From Sulfitobacter sp. D7 (GTDB taxonomy: Bacteria > Pseudomonadota > Alphaproteobacteria > Rhodobacterales > Rhodobacteraceae), in assembly GCF_003611275.1 (NCBI RefSeq), contig NZ_CP020694.1:2046001-2110000 (forward strand): 64,000 nt of DNA, read 5' to 3'. Of the stretch, positions 50,452 to 60,432 are shown piece after piece. The first letter of the stretch is position 1. Every line of letters starts with the position of its first letter. Below the pieces are notes generated by a model. It saw only the letters and a list, made by a program, of their open reading frames with translations. It was not told the origin of the DNA and did not search any database. The translations under genes and the position numbers were made by a program.

Positions 50452-51189
50452 TCAGGTCTTGACCGCACCGAACCGCCTGTCACGCCCGCCATAGGCGGCG
50501 CAGAGCCGGGCGAATTCCTCGCGGGTGAAATCCGGCCACAGCGTGTCGATGAACTCATATTCCGCATAGGCCGACTGCCACAGCAGAAAGTTCGAAATCC
50601 GCGCCTCGCCGCTGGTGCGGATCACCAGATCGGGGTCGGGCAGCACATGGGTATCGAGGTAGCGCGGCAGGGTCTCTTCGTCCACGCTGTCGGGGTCGAG
50701 TTTGCCGCTGGCGACATCTTGGGCCAAACGATGCGTGGCGCGGGCCACCTCATCGCGGCCACCATAGTTCAGCGCAATCGTGAGGTTGATGCGGGTGTTT
50801 TGCACGGTATGGGCCTCAAGCTCGCCCATCAGTTTGATCAGCTTGTCATCCAGCCTGTCGCGATCCCCGATGAACCGAACCCGCGCGCCATATTCGCTAA
50901 GGCTGCGCATTTCCTTGGAGATATAGCGCCGAAACAGCGACATAAGCCCCGCCACCTCGACCTGCGTGCGCTTCCAATTCTCTGTCGAGAAGGCAAAAAT
51001 CGTCAGGTATTCCACCCCCACATCGGGGCAGGCCTCAACGATTTCGCGCACCCGTCTGGCACCGGCGTGGTGACCAAACAGCCGGGGCCGCCCGCGTTGG
51101 GTGGCCCAGCGGCCATTGCCGTCCATGATGATCGCCACATGTCGCGGCCCACCGGGAGCAATCTTAGGTTGAATTTCGGCGGTGCTCAT
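50452..51189 (-). CDS. uppS: Undecaprenyl diphosphate synthase
   Basis: A 245-residue cis-prenyltransferase making the peptidoglycan and O-antigen carrier lipid. The diphosphate-binding aspartate is D23 in AIIMDGNGRWATQRG. Other family blocks are LTIFAFSTENWKR, LNYGGRDEVARA and LVIRTSGEARISNFLLWQ. Part of the frr-uppS-cdsA-dxr-rseP order common in proteobacteria. Confidence 0.97.
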   Translation of the reverse strand: MSTAEIQPKIAPGGPRHVAIIMDGNGRWATQRGRPRLFGHHAGARRVREIVEACPDVGVEYLTIFAFSTENWKRTQVEVAGLMSLFRRYISKEMRSLSEYGARVRFIGDRDRLDDKLIKLMGELEAHTVQNTRINLTIALNYGGRDEVARATHRLAQDVASGKLDPDSVDEETLPRYLDTHVLPDPDLVIRTSGEARISNFLLWQSAYAEYEFIDTLWPDFTREEFARLCAAYGGRDRRFGAVKT

Positions 51190-51236
51190 GTCTCGGCCTT
51201 TTCTTTCAAGTGCTGTGTCCCTGCCCTTGGGCCGGG

Positions 51237-51803
51237 TCAGACTTGCATGATTTCGGCCTGTTTCGTCTCAAGCTGGTCATCGATGAGGGTGATGAAGCGG
51301 TTGGTCAGGTCCTGCACTTCGCCTTCCCAAATCTTCTGGTCATCTTCGGACATCGCGCCGTCGTTTTTGGCTTTCTTGATCTGGTCCATCCCGTCGCGGC
51401 GGATGTTGCGGATCGAAACGCGGGCGTGTTCTGCATACTGCCCGGCAACCTTGGTCAGCTGGGTGCGGCGCTCTTCGTTGAGCTCAGGGATCGGCAGCAT
51501 GATGATGGTGCCGTTCAGCTGCGGGTTGATGCCCAGACCGCTTTCGCGAATGGCCTTTTCAACCTTACCGACCAGACCTTTGTCCCACACGTTGATCGTC
51601 ACCATGCGCGGCTCTGGCACGTTGACGGTGCCGACTTGGTTCACCGGGGTCATCTGGCCATAAGCCTCAACCATCACCGGCTCCAGCATAGAGGCCGAGC
51701 CACGCCCTGTGCGCAGCGATGCGAACTCGGTCCGAAGCGACGCAATTGCGCCGTTCATCCGCCGTTCAAGATCATCGGTATCGAGCATAAATTCGTCTGA
51801 CAT
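51237..51803 (-). CDS. frr: Ribosome recycling factor
   Basis: A 188-residue [23 protein letters not shown], then [20 protein letters not shown] and the domain II block PLNQ-like [16 protein letters not shown]. The C-terminal helix holds [20 protein letters not shown]. The ATG at 51803 matches the usual N-terminus [11 protein letters not shown]. Confidence 0.97.
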   Translation of the reverse strand: MSDEFMLDTDDLERRMNGAIASLRTEFASLRTGRGSASMLEPVMVEAYGQMTPVNQVGTVNVPEPRMVTINVWDKGLVGKVEKAIRESGLGINPQLNGTIIMLPIPELNEERRTQLTKVAGQYAEHARVSIRNIRRDGMDQIKKAKNDGAMSEDDQKIWEGEVQDLTNRFITLIDDQLETKQAEIMQV

Positions 51804-51974
51804 GGCGAGGCCTGCTTGTTGTTTCCTTGCGTTACGGCTTTCTAACGGTGGCGCGGCGCTTTCACAACTGCCCATTACTTCGCCACCATGCGCCAACCGC
51901 GACCCCAAGAGAGCCGCGGCGGCCTTAAGCGGATCGTCCAGCCGTAGGACGATCACCTGCGGTGCATTTCGCGT

Positions 51975-52700
51975 TTAGCCGACGCGGGTATAGGTGCCCT
52001 GCCCGGCCAGAATGCCCTTGAACCCGCCCGGCTCATCCAGCGAGAAGACGATAATCGGCAGGTTGTTGTCGCGTGCCAATGCGATGGCAGAGGCATCCAT
52101 AACGCCAAGCCGCTTTTGCAGCACGTCGTCATAGCTTACCGTGTCATAGCGTTTTGCATCATCGAATTTCGCCGGGTCTTTGTCGTAAACCCCATCGACC
52201 TTGGTGCCCTTAAAGATGGCCTCGCAAGACATCTCATTAGCGCGCAGGGTCGCAGCGGTGTCGGTGGTGAAATAGGGGTTGCCGGTGCCTGCGGCAAAGA
52301 TGCAAACGCGCTTCTTCTCAAGGTGGCGCACAGCACGGCGGCGGATGTAAGGCTCGGCCACTTCGTTCATCGTAATGGCCGAAATCACCCGTGTGTGGAT
52401 GCCCAGACCCTCAAGCGCGGACTGCATCGCCAGAGCGTTCATGACGGTGGCAAGCATGCCCATATAATCCGCCGTGGTCCGCTCCATCCCCTGCGCAGAG
52501 CCTTGCAGCCCGCGAAAGATATTGCCGCCGCCGATGACCATGCAGATCTCGACGCCAAGCGAATGCACCGTTTGCACTTCGCGGGCGATGCGTTCGACGG
52601 TTGGTGGATGCAGGCCATAGCCGAGGTCACCCATCAGCGCCTCCCCGGAAATCTTTAGCATCACGCGGTTAAAGGAGACTTGGGGGGTGTCTTGGGACAT
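51975..52700 (-). CDS. pyrH: UMP kinase
   Basis: A 241-residue amino-acid-kinase-fold enzyme phosphorylating UMP. Markers are [34 protein letters not shown] and the C-terminal [15 protein letters not shown]. The start at 52700 ([12 protein letters not shown]) is preferred over an ATG three codons earlier. It is divergent from miaA across 130 bp and upstream of frr by 171 bp, in which I see no feature. Confidence 0.97.
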   Translation of the reverse strand: MSQDTPQVSFNRVMLKISGEALMGDLGYGLHPPTVERIAREVQTVHSLGVEICMVIGGGNIFRGLQGSAQGMERTTADYMGMLATVMNALAMQSALEGLGIHTRVISAITMNEVAEPYIRRRAVRHLEKKRVCIFAAGTGNPYFTTDTAATLRANEMSCEAIFKGTKVDGVYDKDPAKFDDAKRYDTVSYDDVLQKRLGVMDASAIALARDNNLPIIVFSLDEPGGFKGILAGQGTYTRVG

Positions 52701-52830
52701 CGGGCACACCTTATTATTTCACCAACCGGAGGAGATTTGAGCCATACGGCGGTGAAGGGTTTTCATTTCGCGCCAAAATGTCGCAAATACGTCCAAGGTT
52801 CAATGCGGGACGTAAGGAAGACGCAAAGAA

Positions 52831-53721
52831 ATGCCGGATATTCCCAAGGCCCAGTTTGATGCTCTGTTGCAAGACCTGCCGCCCGAGCGGCCTGTGCTGA
52901 TCGCCGGGCCAACCGCCAGTGGCAAATCTGCCCTGGCACTCGCCATCGCAGAGGCGCAGGGCGGCGTGATCGTGAACGCCGATGCCAGTCAGGTCTATGC
53001 GCCCCTGCGCATCATCAGCGCCCGGCCCTCAGCCGAAGAAGAGGCCCGCGCGCCGCATCTGCTCTATGGTCATCTGGCCGAAGATGCGTCCTATTCCACC
53101 GGCCATTGGCTGCGCGAGGTGGCCCCGCTGCTGGGCGGCGATCAGCGGGTGATCATCACCGGCGGCACCGGGCTTTATTTCGCGGCTCTGACCCAAGGAT
53201 TAGCTGAGATACCGAAAACCCCGCCAGAGGTCCGCGCCCAAGGCGATGACATGACGCTCGAAGACCTGCTGGCGCAGCTTGATGCTGAGACCGCGGCGGG
53301 CATTGACCAGCGCAACCGCGCGCGGGTGCAGCGCGCTTGGGAAGTGTGGCAGGCCACCGGCCGCGGCCTGTCGGACTGGCAACGCGATACCGGCGCGCCG
53401 CTTTTGCCGCTCGCGGACTGCCTGCCTATCGTTTTCGATGTTGAGCGGGATTGGCTGAACGCCCGCATCGCCCAACGCTTTGACCTGATGTTAGAGCAAG
53501 GCGCCTTGGAAGAGGTCGCCGCCCTCCGTCCGCGATATGACCCCACGCTGCCCGCCCATCGCGCCATCGGCGTGCCGGAACTGATCCGCCACATTGACGG
53601 CGATTGGCCCCTGCACCGCGCCCGCGAAGCCGCCGTGGTTGCCACCCGCCGCTTCGCCAAACGGCAGCGCACTTGGATGCGTAGCAAAATGGCAGATTGG
53701 CATCGGGTGACGCCGCAATAA
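52831..53721 (+). CDS. miaA: tRNA dimethylallyltransferase
   Basis: A 296-residue enzyme adding dimethylallyl to A37 of UNN-reading tRNAs. The P-loop is [17 protein letters not shown], followed by [16 protein letters not shown] and [17 protein letters not shown]. It ends with the basic [15 protein letters not shown] block. A copy of the CAAAATGTCGCAAA motif lies 44 bases before its start. Confidence 0.96.
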   Translation: MPDIPKAQFDALLQDLPPERPVLIAGPTASGKSALALAIAEAQGGVIVNADASQVYAPLRIISARPSAEEEARAPHLLYGHLAEDASYSTGHWLREVAPLLGGDQRVIITGGTGLYFAALTQGLAEIPKTPPEVRAQGDDMTLEDLLAQLDAETAAGIDQRNRARVQRAWEVWQATGRGLSDWQRDTGAPLLPLADCLPIVFDVERDWLNARIAQRFDLMLEQGALEEVAALRPRYDPTLPAHRAIGVPELIRHIDGDWPLHRAREAAVVATRRFAKRQRTWMRSKMADWHRVTPQ

Positions 53722-53821
53722 CCGCAGGGCGCACACAGTTTCTTGCGTTATTCCAACCATCCGATAGCCTGACGTTGTAGATTGTCCCGACAGGGTTGCC
53801 ATTTCTCGACGAAAGCGCCGC

Positions 53822-54598
53822 GTGCCCCAAACGCAGATACAAACCCACACCTTGGCCCAGCTTTCGGCGGGGCAAGATTGGCGGCTGACCCTCGCCCATG
53901 AGCGCGACCACCATCTGCTGATCTGGATCACCCGGGGCCAGGGTCGGTTGCTGCTGGATGGGCAACGCCGGGGCATCAGCCCCCATAACGCACTCTGGAT
54001 ACCGGCGCGGTCGCTCTTTGCTCTGGAGCTGGGCTATCAATGTCTGGGCCATGCGGTGCTGATCCCGGAAGACCGCGATGTGCGTTTGCCCGAAATGCCG
54101 CGCCAGTTGCGCATCCGCGACGGTGTAGCCCAATCCGAAATTGCGGCCCTGATCGAACAGACCCAGCGGGAGGTTCAGCAAGGCCGCCCCCTCCAACAAG
54201 ACGCGCTGAAGGCTCAGGTCGCGCTGATATCGGTATGGCTCCGCCGGCAGATCATGTCAGACGAACATGCCGCCCCCCGGCCCAAGGCCGGCGACAGGCT
54301 CAGCGCGCGGTTCTGCGCCCTGATCGCCCAGCGCGCGCCCAAGGGTGGCAGCATGGCCGATCACGCAGCGGAACTGGGCGTCACGCCGACCCATCTGACC
54401 CGCGCTGTCAAAGCGGCCACCGGCAAATCCGCCGCTGATCTCTTGACGGAACGCAGTTGCCATGCCGCCCGGCGTCTGTTGGCCGAAACCGATCAAACCG
54501 CCGCCGAGATCGCAGCCTCTCTGGGCTTTGGCTCCGCTGCCTATTTCACCCGTTTCATGCAGCAGCACAGCGGCCTCCCCCCCAGCAAGCTGCGCTGA
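53822..54598 (+). CDS. AraC-family transcriptional regulator
   Basis: A 258-residue regulator. A cupin-like N-terminal sensory half (LLIWITRGQGRLLLDGQRRG, then NALWIPARSLFAL) precedes two C-terminal HTHs (SMADHAAELGVTPTHLTRAV and TAAEIAASLGFGSAAYFTRF). The start is a GTG at 53822. The gene lies 310 bp upstream of a peptide-type ABC transporter operon in the same direction, with a pair of direct repeats in the gap, so control of that operon is likely. Confidence 0.88.
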   Translation: MPQTQIQTHTLAQLSAGQDWRLTLAHERDHHLLIWITRGQGRLLLDGQRRGISPHNALWIPARSLFALELGYQCLGHAVLIPEDRDVRLPEMPRQLRIRDGVAQSEIAALIEQTQREVQQGRPLQQDALKAQVALISVWLRRQIMSDEHAAPRPKAGDRLSARFCALIAQRAPKGGSMADHAAELGVTPTHLTRAVKAATGKSAADLLTERSCHAARRLLAETDQTAAEIAASLGFGSAAYFTRFMQQHSGLPPSKLR

Positions 54599-54908
54599 TC
54601 CGCGCCCGAAATGTCGCTTTCAGACCCTCAAAATGTCGCAAAAACTCCCTCAAACGGCTCAGCCGAATGTTGACGCGCGACCAATTTATGTGCCTGATGG
54701 CTGAACTGCTCTGAAAACAGTCAGATCAACGACCAAGCGCGTGACGCTGGGAAAGACCGCCAATGGGTCTTAGGCATCACAGTGCGCACAGGCAGCAACG
54801 TCTGCCGCGAACAGAACCGGCGCTGTGATGGCGCCGCACAAATCAAAAAGGCCACAAAGGCCGCATCGTCGGGCCAAGTCACCGCCCGACCCTGCCACAG
54901 GGGACCAC
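54599..54908 (+). promoter_or_regulatory. 310-bp gap before the ABC operon, with direct repeats and a possible -35
   Basis: No gene is evident beyond a 15-codon ORF. Two copies of AAATGTCGC start at 54609 and 54631, 22 bp (two helical turns) apart, as expected for AraC-type operator halves. The second copy is part of CAAAATGTCGCAAA (54629-54642), identical to 52774-52787. TTGACG at 54670 could be a -35 box but lacks a good -10. No terminator is visible for the AraC gene. Confidence 0.5.
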
Positions 54909-55997
54909 ATGGGACTATTCATTTTGCGCCGGCTGGGTGTGATGTTGCTGACGGCGCTCTGCCTGACGTTCATCGTATTCTGGCTGACCAATCTCTATCC
55001 GAACCTCGAAAAGCTCGCCAAGACCCAAGGCAACTTCCGCATGTCCGACGAGGCAGTGGCCAGCTACCTTGAAAGCCGCGGCTATCTGCAACCCACCGTC
55101 GACAAGTTCGGCGAATGGCTGGGCGTGTTGCCCGGATGGGTCACCGAAGGCGACACGCCGGAAGAGACCTTTGGCCGCTGTTTCGCCCCCGGCACCCCGG
55201 TAGAGGCGCGCGCCACCCGCTGCGGCATCCTGCAAGGCGATTGGGGCTTTTCGACCGTCTTCAAAGAACCCGTGGGCGAAACCGTCCTGACGCGCCTCGC
55301 ACTCACCGGCAAGTTGATGTTCTGGGTGCTGATGCTGATGGTCCCCTCGGCGCTGATCGTCGGTGTGCTGGCGGGCATGCGCGAAGGCTCCAAGCTTGAC
55401 CGCTCGCTCTCGACCTTCTCCATCGCCACCACGGCGACGCCTGAATATGTCTCGGGCGTGATCTTCATCGCGGTGCTGGCCTCCTCGCGCTTTGGCCTCT
55501 CGCCGCTTCTGGCGGAATGGGGCTGGATCGACAGTAAAACCCTATTTCTTGGCTCCGCCACGTCTGCCATGAAAGACGCCAACTTCTGGAACTTCTTCCT
55601 GCCGGTGCTGACCATCTCGCTCTACGGCATGGGCTATATCGCCCGGATGACGCGGGCGTCGATGACCGAGGTGATGACCGCGCAGTATATCCGCACAGCG
55701 CGGCTCAAGGGGGTGAAATTCTCTGAGATCGTGCTGAAACACGCCCTGCGCAACGCGCTGATCGCGCCCTTCACGGTGATCATGCTGCAAATCCCATGGC
55801 TGCTGAACGGTGTGGTGATTGTGGAGACGCTGTTCAACTACAAGGGCTTCGGCTGGCTCCTCGTCCAAGCGGCTGCGAACAACGACATCGAACTGCTGCT
55901 CGCCGTTTCGGTCGTGTCGGTCATCGTCGTGCTTGTGACGCAGTTGATCTCTGATATCGGCTACGTTTTCCTCAACCCGCGCATTCGCATTTCTTAA
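54909..55997 (+). CDS. Peptide-type ABC transporter permease (DppB/OppB-like)
   Basis: A 362-residue inner-membrane permease. The N-terminus GLFILRRLGVMLLTALCLTF is typical of DppB-type proteins. A periplasmic insertion of about 100 residues contains two cysteines (GRCFAP and TRCGIL). The transmembrane BPD domain ends with the EAA-like loop TARLKGVKFSEIVLKHALRN. The start at 54909 has AGGGG upstream. First gene of a three-gene operon; the solute is unknown. Confidence 0.9.
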   Translation: MGLFILRRLGVMLLTALCLTFIVFWLTNLYPNLEKLAKTQGNFRMSDEAVASYLESRGYLQPTVDKFGEWLGVLPGWVTEGDTPEETFGRCFAPGTPVEARATRCGILQGDWGFSTVFKEPVGETVLTRLALTGKLMFWVLMLMVPSALIVGVLAGMREGSKLDRSLSTFSIATTATPEYVSGVIFIAVLASSRFGLSPLLAEWGWIDSKTLFLGSATSAMKDANFWNFFLPVLTISLYGMGYIARMTRASMTEVMTAQYIRTARLKGVKFSEIVLKHALRNALIAPFTVIMLQIPWLLNGVVIVETLFNYKGFGWLLVQAAANNDIELLLAVSVVSVIVVLVTQLISDIGYVFLNPRIRIS

Positions 55998-56009
55998 GGG
56001 AGCATGGAC

Positions 56010-57476
56010 ATGGAACAACTGACATGGACCGGGTCTCTTGCGGGGCTCAACATCATCTTCCTCGGCCTTTGCGTGATGCTGGCCTTGGCTGTCGCGGCGC
56101 AGATTGTCGTTTCCTTCCTGCCTGCCAGTGAGGCACAAGAGATCAACCCCGACGGCACCGTTGCCCGACGGGGCGGTGTGGCGGGCGGACTGAACCGTGC
56201 GGTGATCCTGCTGTTTGCGCTGCTGATCCTTGTGGTGCTGATCTATATCGTCGCCGGTGCCTTCATGGGGCCGCAGGCAGGCATCTTCGGCGGCATGTCG
56301 CAGCAGATGCTGCCGGTCTGGATCGCGCTGATCCTGACCTTCGCCGTCTCCATCCACTTCAAACGCCGCCTTGGCCTCTACGGCAAGCTATTCGACAGCA
56401 CCGTGGGGATGATCGGCTTTGCCATCGTCATGTTCTGGGTATTCACCGGAGTCTTTGGCGGGTTGTTCGACCTGCTGGTGACGCACGACAGCCTTAGCCA
56501 AACTTCGGGCATGAAGAACAAGCTGCCCGGCACCCCGCTGCGCAGCCCCGATGAGGGCGAATACCCGTGGTTCCTGTTGGGCGGTGATAACCTTGCCCGC
56601 GATGTCTTCTCTCGGCTGATCAAGGGCTCTTGGGTCGTGGTGCAGATCGCGCCGCTGGCGACGCTCTTTGCCTTTATGGTCGGGATCACGCTGGGCCTGC
56701 CTGCGGGCTATTACGGCGGGCGGCTGGATACGATCCTCAGCTTTCTGGCGAACCTGATCCTCGCGTTTCCGGTGATCTTGCTGTTCTACCTGTTGGTCAC
56801 GCCCGAGATCGTGCTGACCGGCATCCCGAACTACATGGCCGTGTTCCTGTTTATCTTCCCGCTGATCTTCCTCGCGGTGCTGCTGAACTCACGCTACTAC
56901 ACGCAGCCTTCGTTCCGCACGCCGCTGCTGATCGTGGTGCTGGGCGTGGTCGGCTGGCTGTACCTGTCGCTGGTCTCTACCGACGGTGCGATCGTGGCGA
57001 CGGACACCTACCGCATCCCTGGCCTGCCGAGCATGATCGACCTCTTTGATATCGACGCCGGTGTGCTGGTGGTCTTTGTCTCGGTCGTCTTCGTGAACTC
57101 GCCCACGGTGTTCCGCATCGTGCGCGGCCTCGCGCTGGACATCAAAACGCGCGACTATGTCGCCGCCGCCCAGACCCGTGGCGAAGGCCCGTGGTACATC
57201 ATGCTGTGGGAAATTCTGCCCAACGCCCGTGGCCCGCTGATCGTCGATTTCTGCCTGCGCATCGGCTATACCACGATCCTTCTCGGCACTTTGGGGTTCT
57301 TCGGCCTTGGGCTGGAAAGCGAGAGCCCGGATTGGGGCAGCACGATCAACGCAGGCCGCCGCCTGCTGTCGCTCTATCCGCACGCGGCCATCGCGCCCGC
57401 GCTTGCACTTCTGAGCCTCGTTCTGGGCCTGAACCTGCTGGCCGACGGCCTGCGCGAAGAATCCTTGCGCGACTAA
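56010..57476 (+). CDS. Peptide-type ABC transporter permease (DppC/OppC-like), unusually long
   Basis: A 488-residue permease, compared with about 300 residues for ordinary DppC. The extra length is an N-terminal region with three hydrophobic helices (IIFLGLCVMLALAVAAQIVV; AVILLFALLILVVLIYIVAG) and an expanded loop in the transport domain. The EAA-like loop is AAAQTRGEGPWYIMLWEILP. The ATG at 56010 is chosen since AAGGGAG lies eight bases upstream; the ATG at 56004 would be only one base away from it. Confidence 0.9.
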   Translation: MEQLTWTGSLAGLNIIFLGLCVMLALAVAAQIVVSFLPASEAQEINPDGTVARRGGVAGGLNRAVILLFALLILVVLIYIVAGAFMGPQAGIFGGMSQQMLPVWIALILTFAVSIHFKRRLGLYGKLFDSTVGMIGFAIVMFWVFTGVFGGLFDLLVTHDSLSQTSGMKNKLPGTPLRSPDEGEYPWFLLGGDNLARDVFSRLIKGSWVVVQIAPLATLFAFMVGITLGLPAGYYGGRLDTILSFLANLILAFPVILLFYLLVTPEIVLTGIPNYMAVFLFIFPLIFLAVLLNSRYYTQPSFRTPLLIVVLGVVGWLYLSLVSTDGAIVATDTYRIPGLPSMIDLFDIDAGVLVVFVSVVFVNSPTVFRIVRGLALDIKTRDYVAAAQTRGEGPWYIMLWEILPNARGPLIVDFCLRIGYTTILLGTLGFFGLGLESESPDWGSTINAGRRLLSLYPHAAIAPALALLSLVLGLNLLADGLREESLRD

Positions 57477-57539
57477 GAAACATCCTCCGGGGGGCGCCCC
57501 CTCCCGGACCCTTTTGATCCCCCCGACTGGGAGAGACAA

Positions 57540-59630
57540 ATGCCAAAGACTGATTACGACGGCCCCATTCTTGAGATCAACAACCTGTCGATCTCGTTCT
57601 TCACCCGCCTGCGCGAGATCCCCGCCGTGATGGATTTCTCTGTCAGCGTCCAACCGGGCGAAGCTGTGGGGCTGGTGGGCGAAAGCGGCTGCGGCAAGTC
57701 GACCGTGGCGCTGGGCGTGATGCAGGATCTGGGCCGCAATGGCCGGATCGTCGGCGGCTCCATCAAGTTCAAGGGCCGCGACCTCAGCGAGATGAGCCCC
57801 GAAGAGCTACGCGACATTCGCGGCAGCGAGATCGCGATGATCTATCAAGAGCCGATGGCCAGCCTCAACCCCGCCATGCGGATCGGCAAACAGCTGATGG
57901 AAGTGCCGATGATCCACGCTGGCATGTCCGAAAAAGAAGCCTATGTGCGGGCGCTTCAGGTGGTCACGGATGTGAAACTCCCCGATCCAGAGCGCATCTT
58001 GAAAGCCTACCCGCACCAACTCTCGGGCGGGCAGCAACAGCGCATCGTGATTGCCATGGCGCTGATGTCCGAACCCTCGCTTCTGATCCTTGATGAGCCG
58101 ACGACCGCGCTTGACGTGACCGTCGAAGCGGCGGTCGTGGATCTGGTAAAGGACTTGGGCAAGAAATACGGCACCTCAATGCTGTTCATCTCCCACAATC
58201 TCGGGCTGGTGCTGGAAACCTGCGACCGCATCTGCGTGATGTATTCCGGCGAAGCGGTCGAGAAAGGCTCCATCCACGATGTCTTCGACGAGATGCAGCA
58301 CCCCTATACGCAGGCGCTGTTCCGTTCGATCCCACTGCCCGGCGCCGACAAGAACGCGCGGCCTCTTGTGGCCATCCCCGGCAACTTCCCCCTGCCCCAT
58401 GAACGCCCGCCCGGCTGTAACTTCGGCCCCCGCTGCGATTATTTCATGGCGGGCCGCTGCGATGCCGCGCCGATCCCGATGGAAAGCGTACCCGGCAACG
58501 ACCGGCACGAAACCCGCTGTATTCGCTTTCAAGAAATCGACTGGCAAGCGCCACTGGAACTGGCCGAGGTCAAGGAAAAGGGCGAGGTTGGCGAGGTCGT
58601 CCTCAAGATGGACAAGCTCAAGAAATACTATCAGGTCGCGGCAAATGCCATGTTCGGCGGCGGCAATACCAAGGTGGTCAAAGCCAACGAATCCTTGAGT
58701 TTCGAGGCCCATGAGAGCGAAACCCTCGCCATTGTCGGGGAATCGGGCTGCGGCAAATCCACCTTCGCCAAGGTCCTCATGGGGCTTGAGACGGCGACCG
58801 AGGGGCACATCTACCTTGATGGCAAGGATATTGGCGGGGTGCCCATCGACGACCGCACGACCAAGAACGTCGCCGATGTTCAGATGGTCTTTCAAAACCC
58901 CTTCGACACGCTGAACCCTTCCATGACCGTCGGGCGGCAGATCATCCGCGCGTTGGAAATTTTCCGCATCGGCAAGAATGAGAAAGAGCGCAAGCAGCGC
59001 ATGCTGGAACTGCTCGATCTGGTCAAACTGCCGCGTGAATTCGCAACCCGCATGCCGCGGCAACTGTCCGGTGGGCAAAAGCAGCGGGTCGGCATTGCCC
59101 GCGCCTTTGCGGGTGACGCGCGGATCGTGGTGGCGGATGAGCCTGTCTCGGCGCTGGATGTAAGCGTACAAGCGGCGGTGACCGACCTGCTGATGGAGAT
59201 CCAGCGCGAGCAGAAGACGACGCTCTTGTTCATCAGCCATGACCTCTCCATCGTGCGCTATCTCAGCGACCGGGTGATGGTGATGTATCTGGGCCATGTG
59301 GTCGAATTGGGCGACACCGATCAGGTCTTCTCGCCGCCCTATCACCCCTATACCGAGGCGCTGCTGAGTGCCGTGCCGATTGCCGATACCAAGGTAAAGA
59401 AGAAACACATCGTCCTCGAAGGCGACGTGCCCTCGGCCATGAACCCGCCGCCGGGCTGCCCTTTTCAGACGCGCTGTCGCTGGAAATCACAGGTGCCGGG
59501 GGACCTCTGCGAACGGGAGGTCCCGCCGATGGTCACCATGGCGGACGGGCATCAGATTAAATGCCACCTCTCAGCCCAGCAATTCGCCGAGATGGAGCCG
59601 GTGATCGAAGTGGGCACGGCAGCAGAATGA
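57540..59630 (+). CDS. Peptide-type ABC transporter ATPase with two fused nucleotide-binding domains (DppD-DppF)
   Basis: A 696-residue double ATPase. Domain 1 has Walker A GESGCGKST at 47-55, signature LSGGQQQR and Walker B LLILDEPTTALD. A C-terminal oligopeptide-transporter cysteine segment follows (RPPGCNFGPRCDYF). Domain 2 has Walker A GESGCGKST near residue 400, LSGGQKQRVGIARAF, VVADEPVSALD and a second cysteine segment (PPGCPFQTRCRWK). Both halves look competent. No substrate-binding protein gene is in the operon. Confidence 0.94.
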   Translation: MPKTDYDGPILEINNLSISFFTRLREIPAVMDFSVSVQPGEAVGLVGESGCGKSTVALGVMQDLGRNGRIVGGSIKFKGRDLSEMSPEELRDIRGSEIAMIYQEPMASLNPAMRIGKQLMEVPMIHAGMSEKEAYVRALQVVTDVKLPDPERILKAYPHQLSGGQQQRIVIAMALMSEPSLLILDEPTTALDVTVEAAVVDLVKDLGKKYGTSMLFISHNLGLVLETCDRICVMYSGEAVEKGSIHDVFDEMQHPYTQALFRSIPLPGADKNARPLVAIPGNFPLPHERPPGCNFGPRCDYFMAGRCDAAPIPMESVPGNDRHETRCIRFQEIDWQAPLELAEVKEKGEVGEVVLKMDKLKKYYQVAANAMFGGGNTKVVKANESLSFEAHESETLAIVGESGCGKSTFAKVLMGLETATEGHIYLDGKDIGGVPIDDRTTKNVADVQMVFQNPFDTLNPSMTVGRQIIRALEIFRIGKNEKERKQRMLELLDLVKLPREFATRMPRQLSGGQKQRVGIARAFAGDARIVVADEPVSALDVSVQAAVTDLLMEIQREQKTTLLFISHDLSIVRYLSDRVMVMYLGHVVELGDTDQVFSPPYHPYTEALLSAVPIADTKVKKKHIVLEGDVPSAMNPPPGCPFQTRCRWKSQVPGDLCEREVPPMVTMADGHQIKCHLSAQQFAEMEPVIEVGTAAE

Positions 59631-59658
59631 AAAAGGCGCGGCTCCGAAGAGCCGCGCC
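59630..59658 (-). terminator. Intrinsic terminator for the 175-aa periplasmic protein gene
   Basis: A perfect 10-bp stem GGCGCGGCTC/GAGCCGCGCC, read on the minus strand with a TTCG loop, is followed by five T residues. It overlaps the last base of the ABC ATPase stop. On the plus strand the U-run is missing. Confidence 0.85.
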
Positions 59659-59725
59659 TGCTCCCTCAGGCGGTTTAAGGGGGGAACGGCCTGAGGTAAT
59701 CGTGATCCGGTTTTAGGGGCCGGAT

Positions 59726-60253
59726 TTAGGGGTCGACGGACGAACCGGCTGTGTTCACATTGGCCAGACCTTCGGCCACAACATCGGCAAAGGTCGACAC
59801 GAGCGCCACGTAGAATTCAGTCTCAGACGGCGGCACGTTGACATAGCCTTCGGGTGCGATGTCTTCGCCGCTATAGGCTGAGATCTTCACCGGGAAGCTC
59901 AGACCAGCGTTGTCACCGGTGGGGCTTGTGATATCAACAACGCCTTCCAACTCGTTGAATTCTTTACTGTCGGGCAACATGGTTGCGCCGTTGAGAGAGA
60001 TCTTGCGGATATCGATCTTGATCTGCGGATCGGCACCATCGCTGCTCATCGGCACACGCTCTGCCACTTCGGCGCGCAGGTCTTCTTCCAGATCAGGATA
60101 GAAGTCCATGGCGTTGCTCTCTGCAGCCGCGCTGACAGAGGATTCAACGTCGATTTTCGAGACCATGATCTTATCTTGGGCAAAAGCAGAGCTGCTCAGC
60201 GCAATAACGCTTACACCGGCGGCAAGGGCGATGTTTTTCATATTCGTCAGCAT
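59726..60253 (-). CDS. Exported protein of unknown function, 175 aa
   Basis: I do not recognise the family. The start at 60253 has GGAGAACG upstream and the protein opens with a signal peptide (MKNIALAAGVSVIALSSSAF then AQDK). The mature part is acidic, predicted alpha/beta (AMDFYPDLEEDLRAEVAERV; IKIDIRKISLNGATMLPDSK), without cysteines or haem motifs. It ends NTAGSSVDP. It is monocistronic, with its own terminator. Two small stem-loops lie at 59664-59727 just after its stop. Confidence 0.75.
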   Translation of the reverse strand: MLTNMKNIALAAGVSVIALSSSAFAQDKIMVSKIDVESSVSAAAESNAMDFYPDLEEDLRAEVAERVPMSSDGADPQIKIDIRKISLNGATMLPDSKEFNELEGVVDITSPTGDNAGLSFPVKISAYSGEDIAPEGYVNVPPSETEFYVALVSTFADVVAEGLANVNTAGSSVDP

Positions 60254-60432
60254 GTCGTTCTCCTTTGATCTTTTATCTCTGAGGCGAGAATTTCCCGCTG
60301 CAAAGTTTCTGATCAAAGAACCCCAAGATCGCCCCAGCGGTTCCCTAGGGCGCCGGGCCAAGGGGGCATAGGCACGTGAAAATAGGCGGACAAACGCCCA
60401 CCGCGCCATACAGACCCATGGATATCAATGGC

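Noticed and set aside
54653..54714. Short ORFs after the AraC gene
   Set aside because: They are at most tens of codons, without a ribosome site, and lie in the operator region before the ABC operon.
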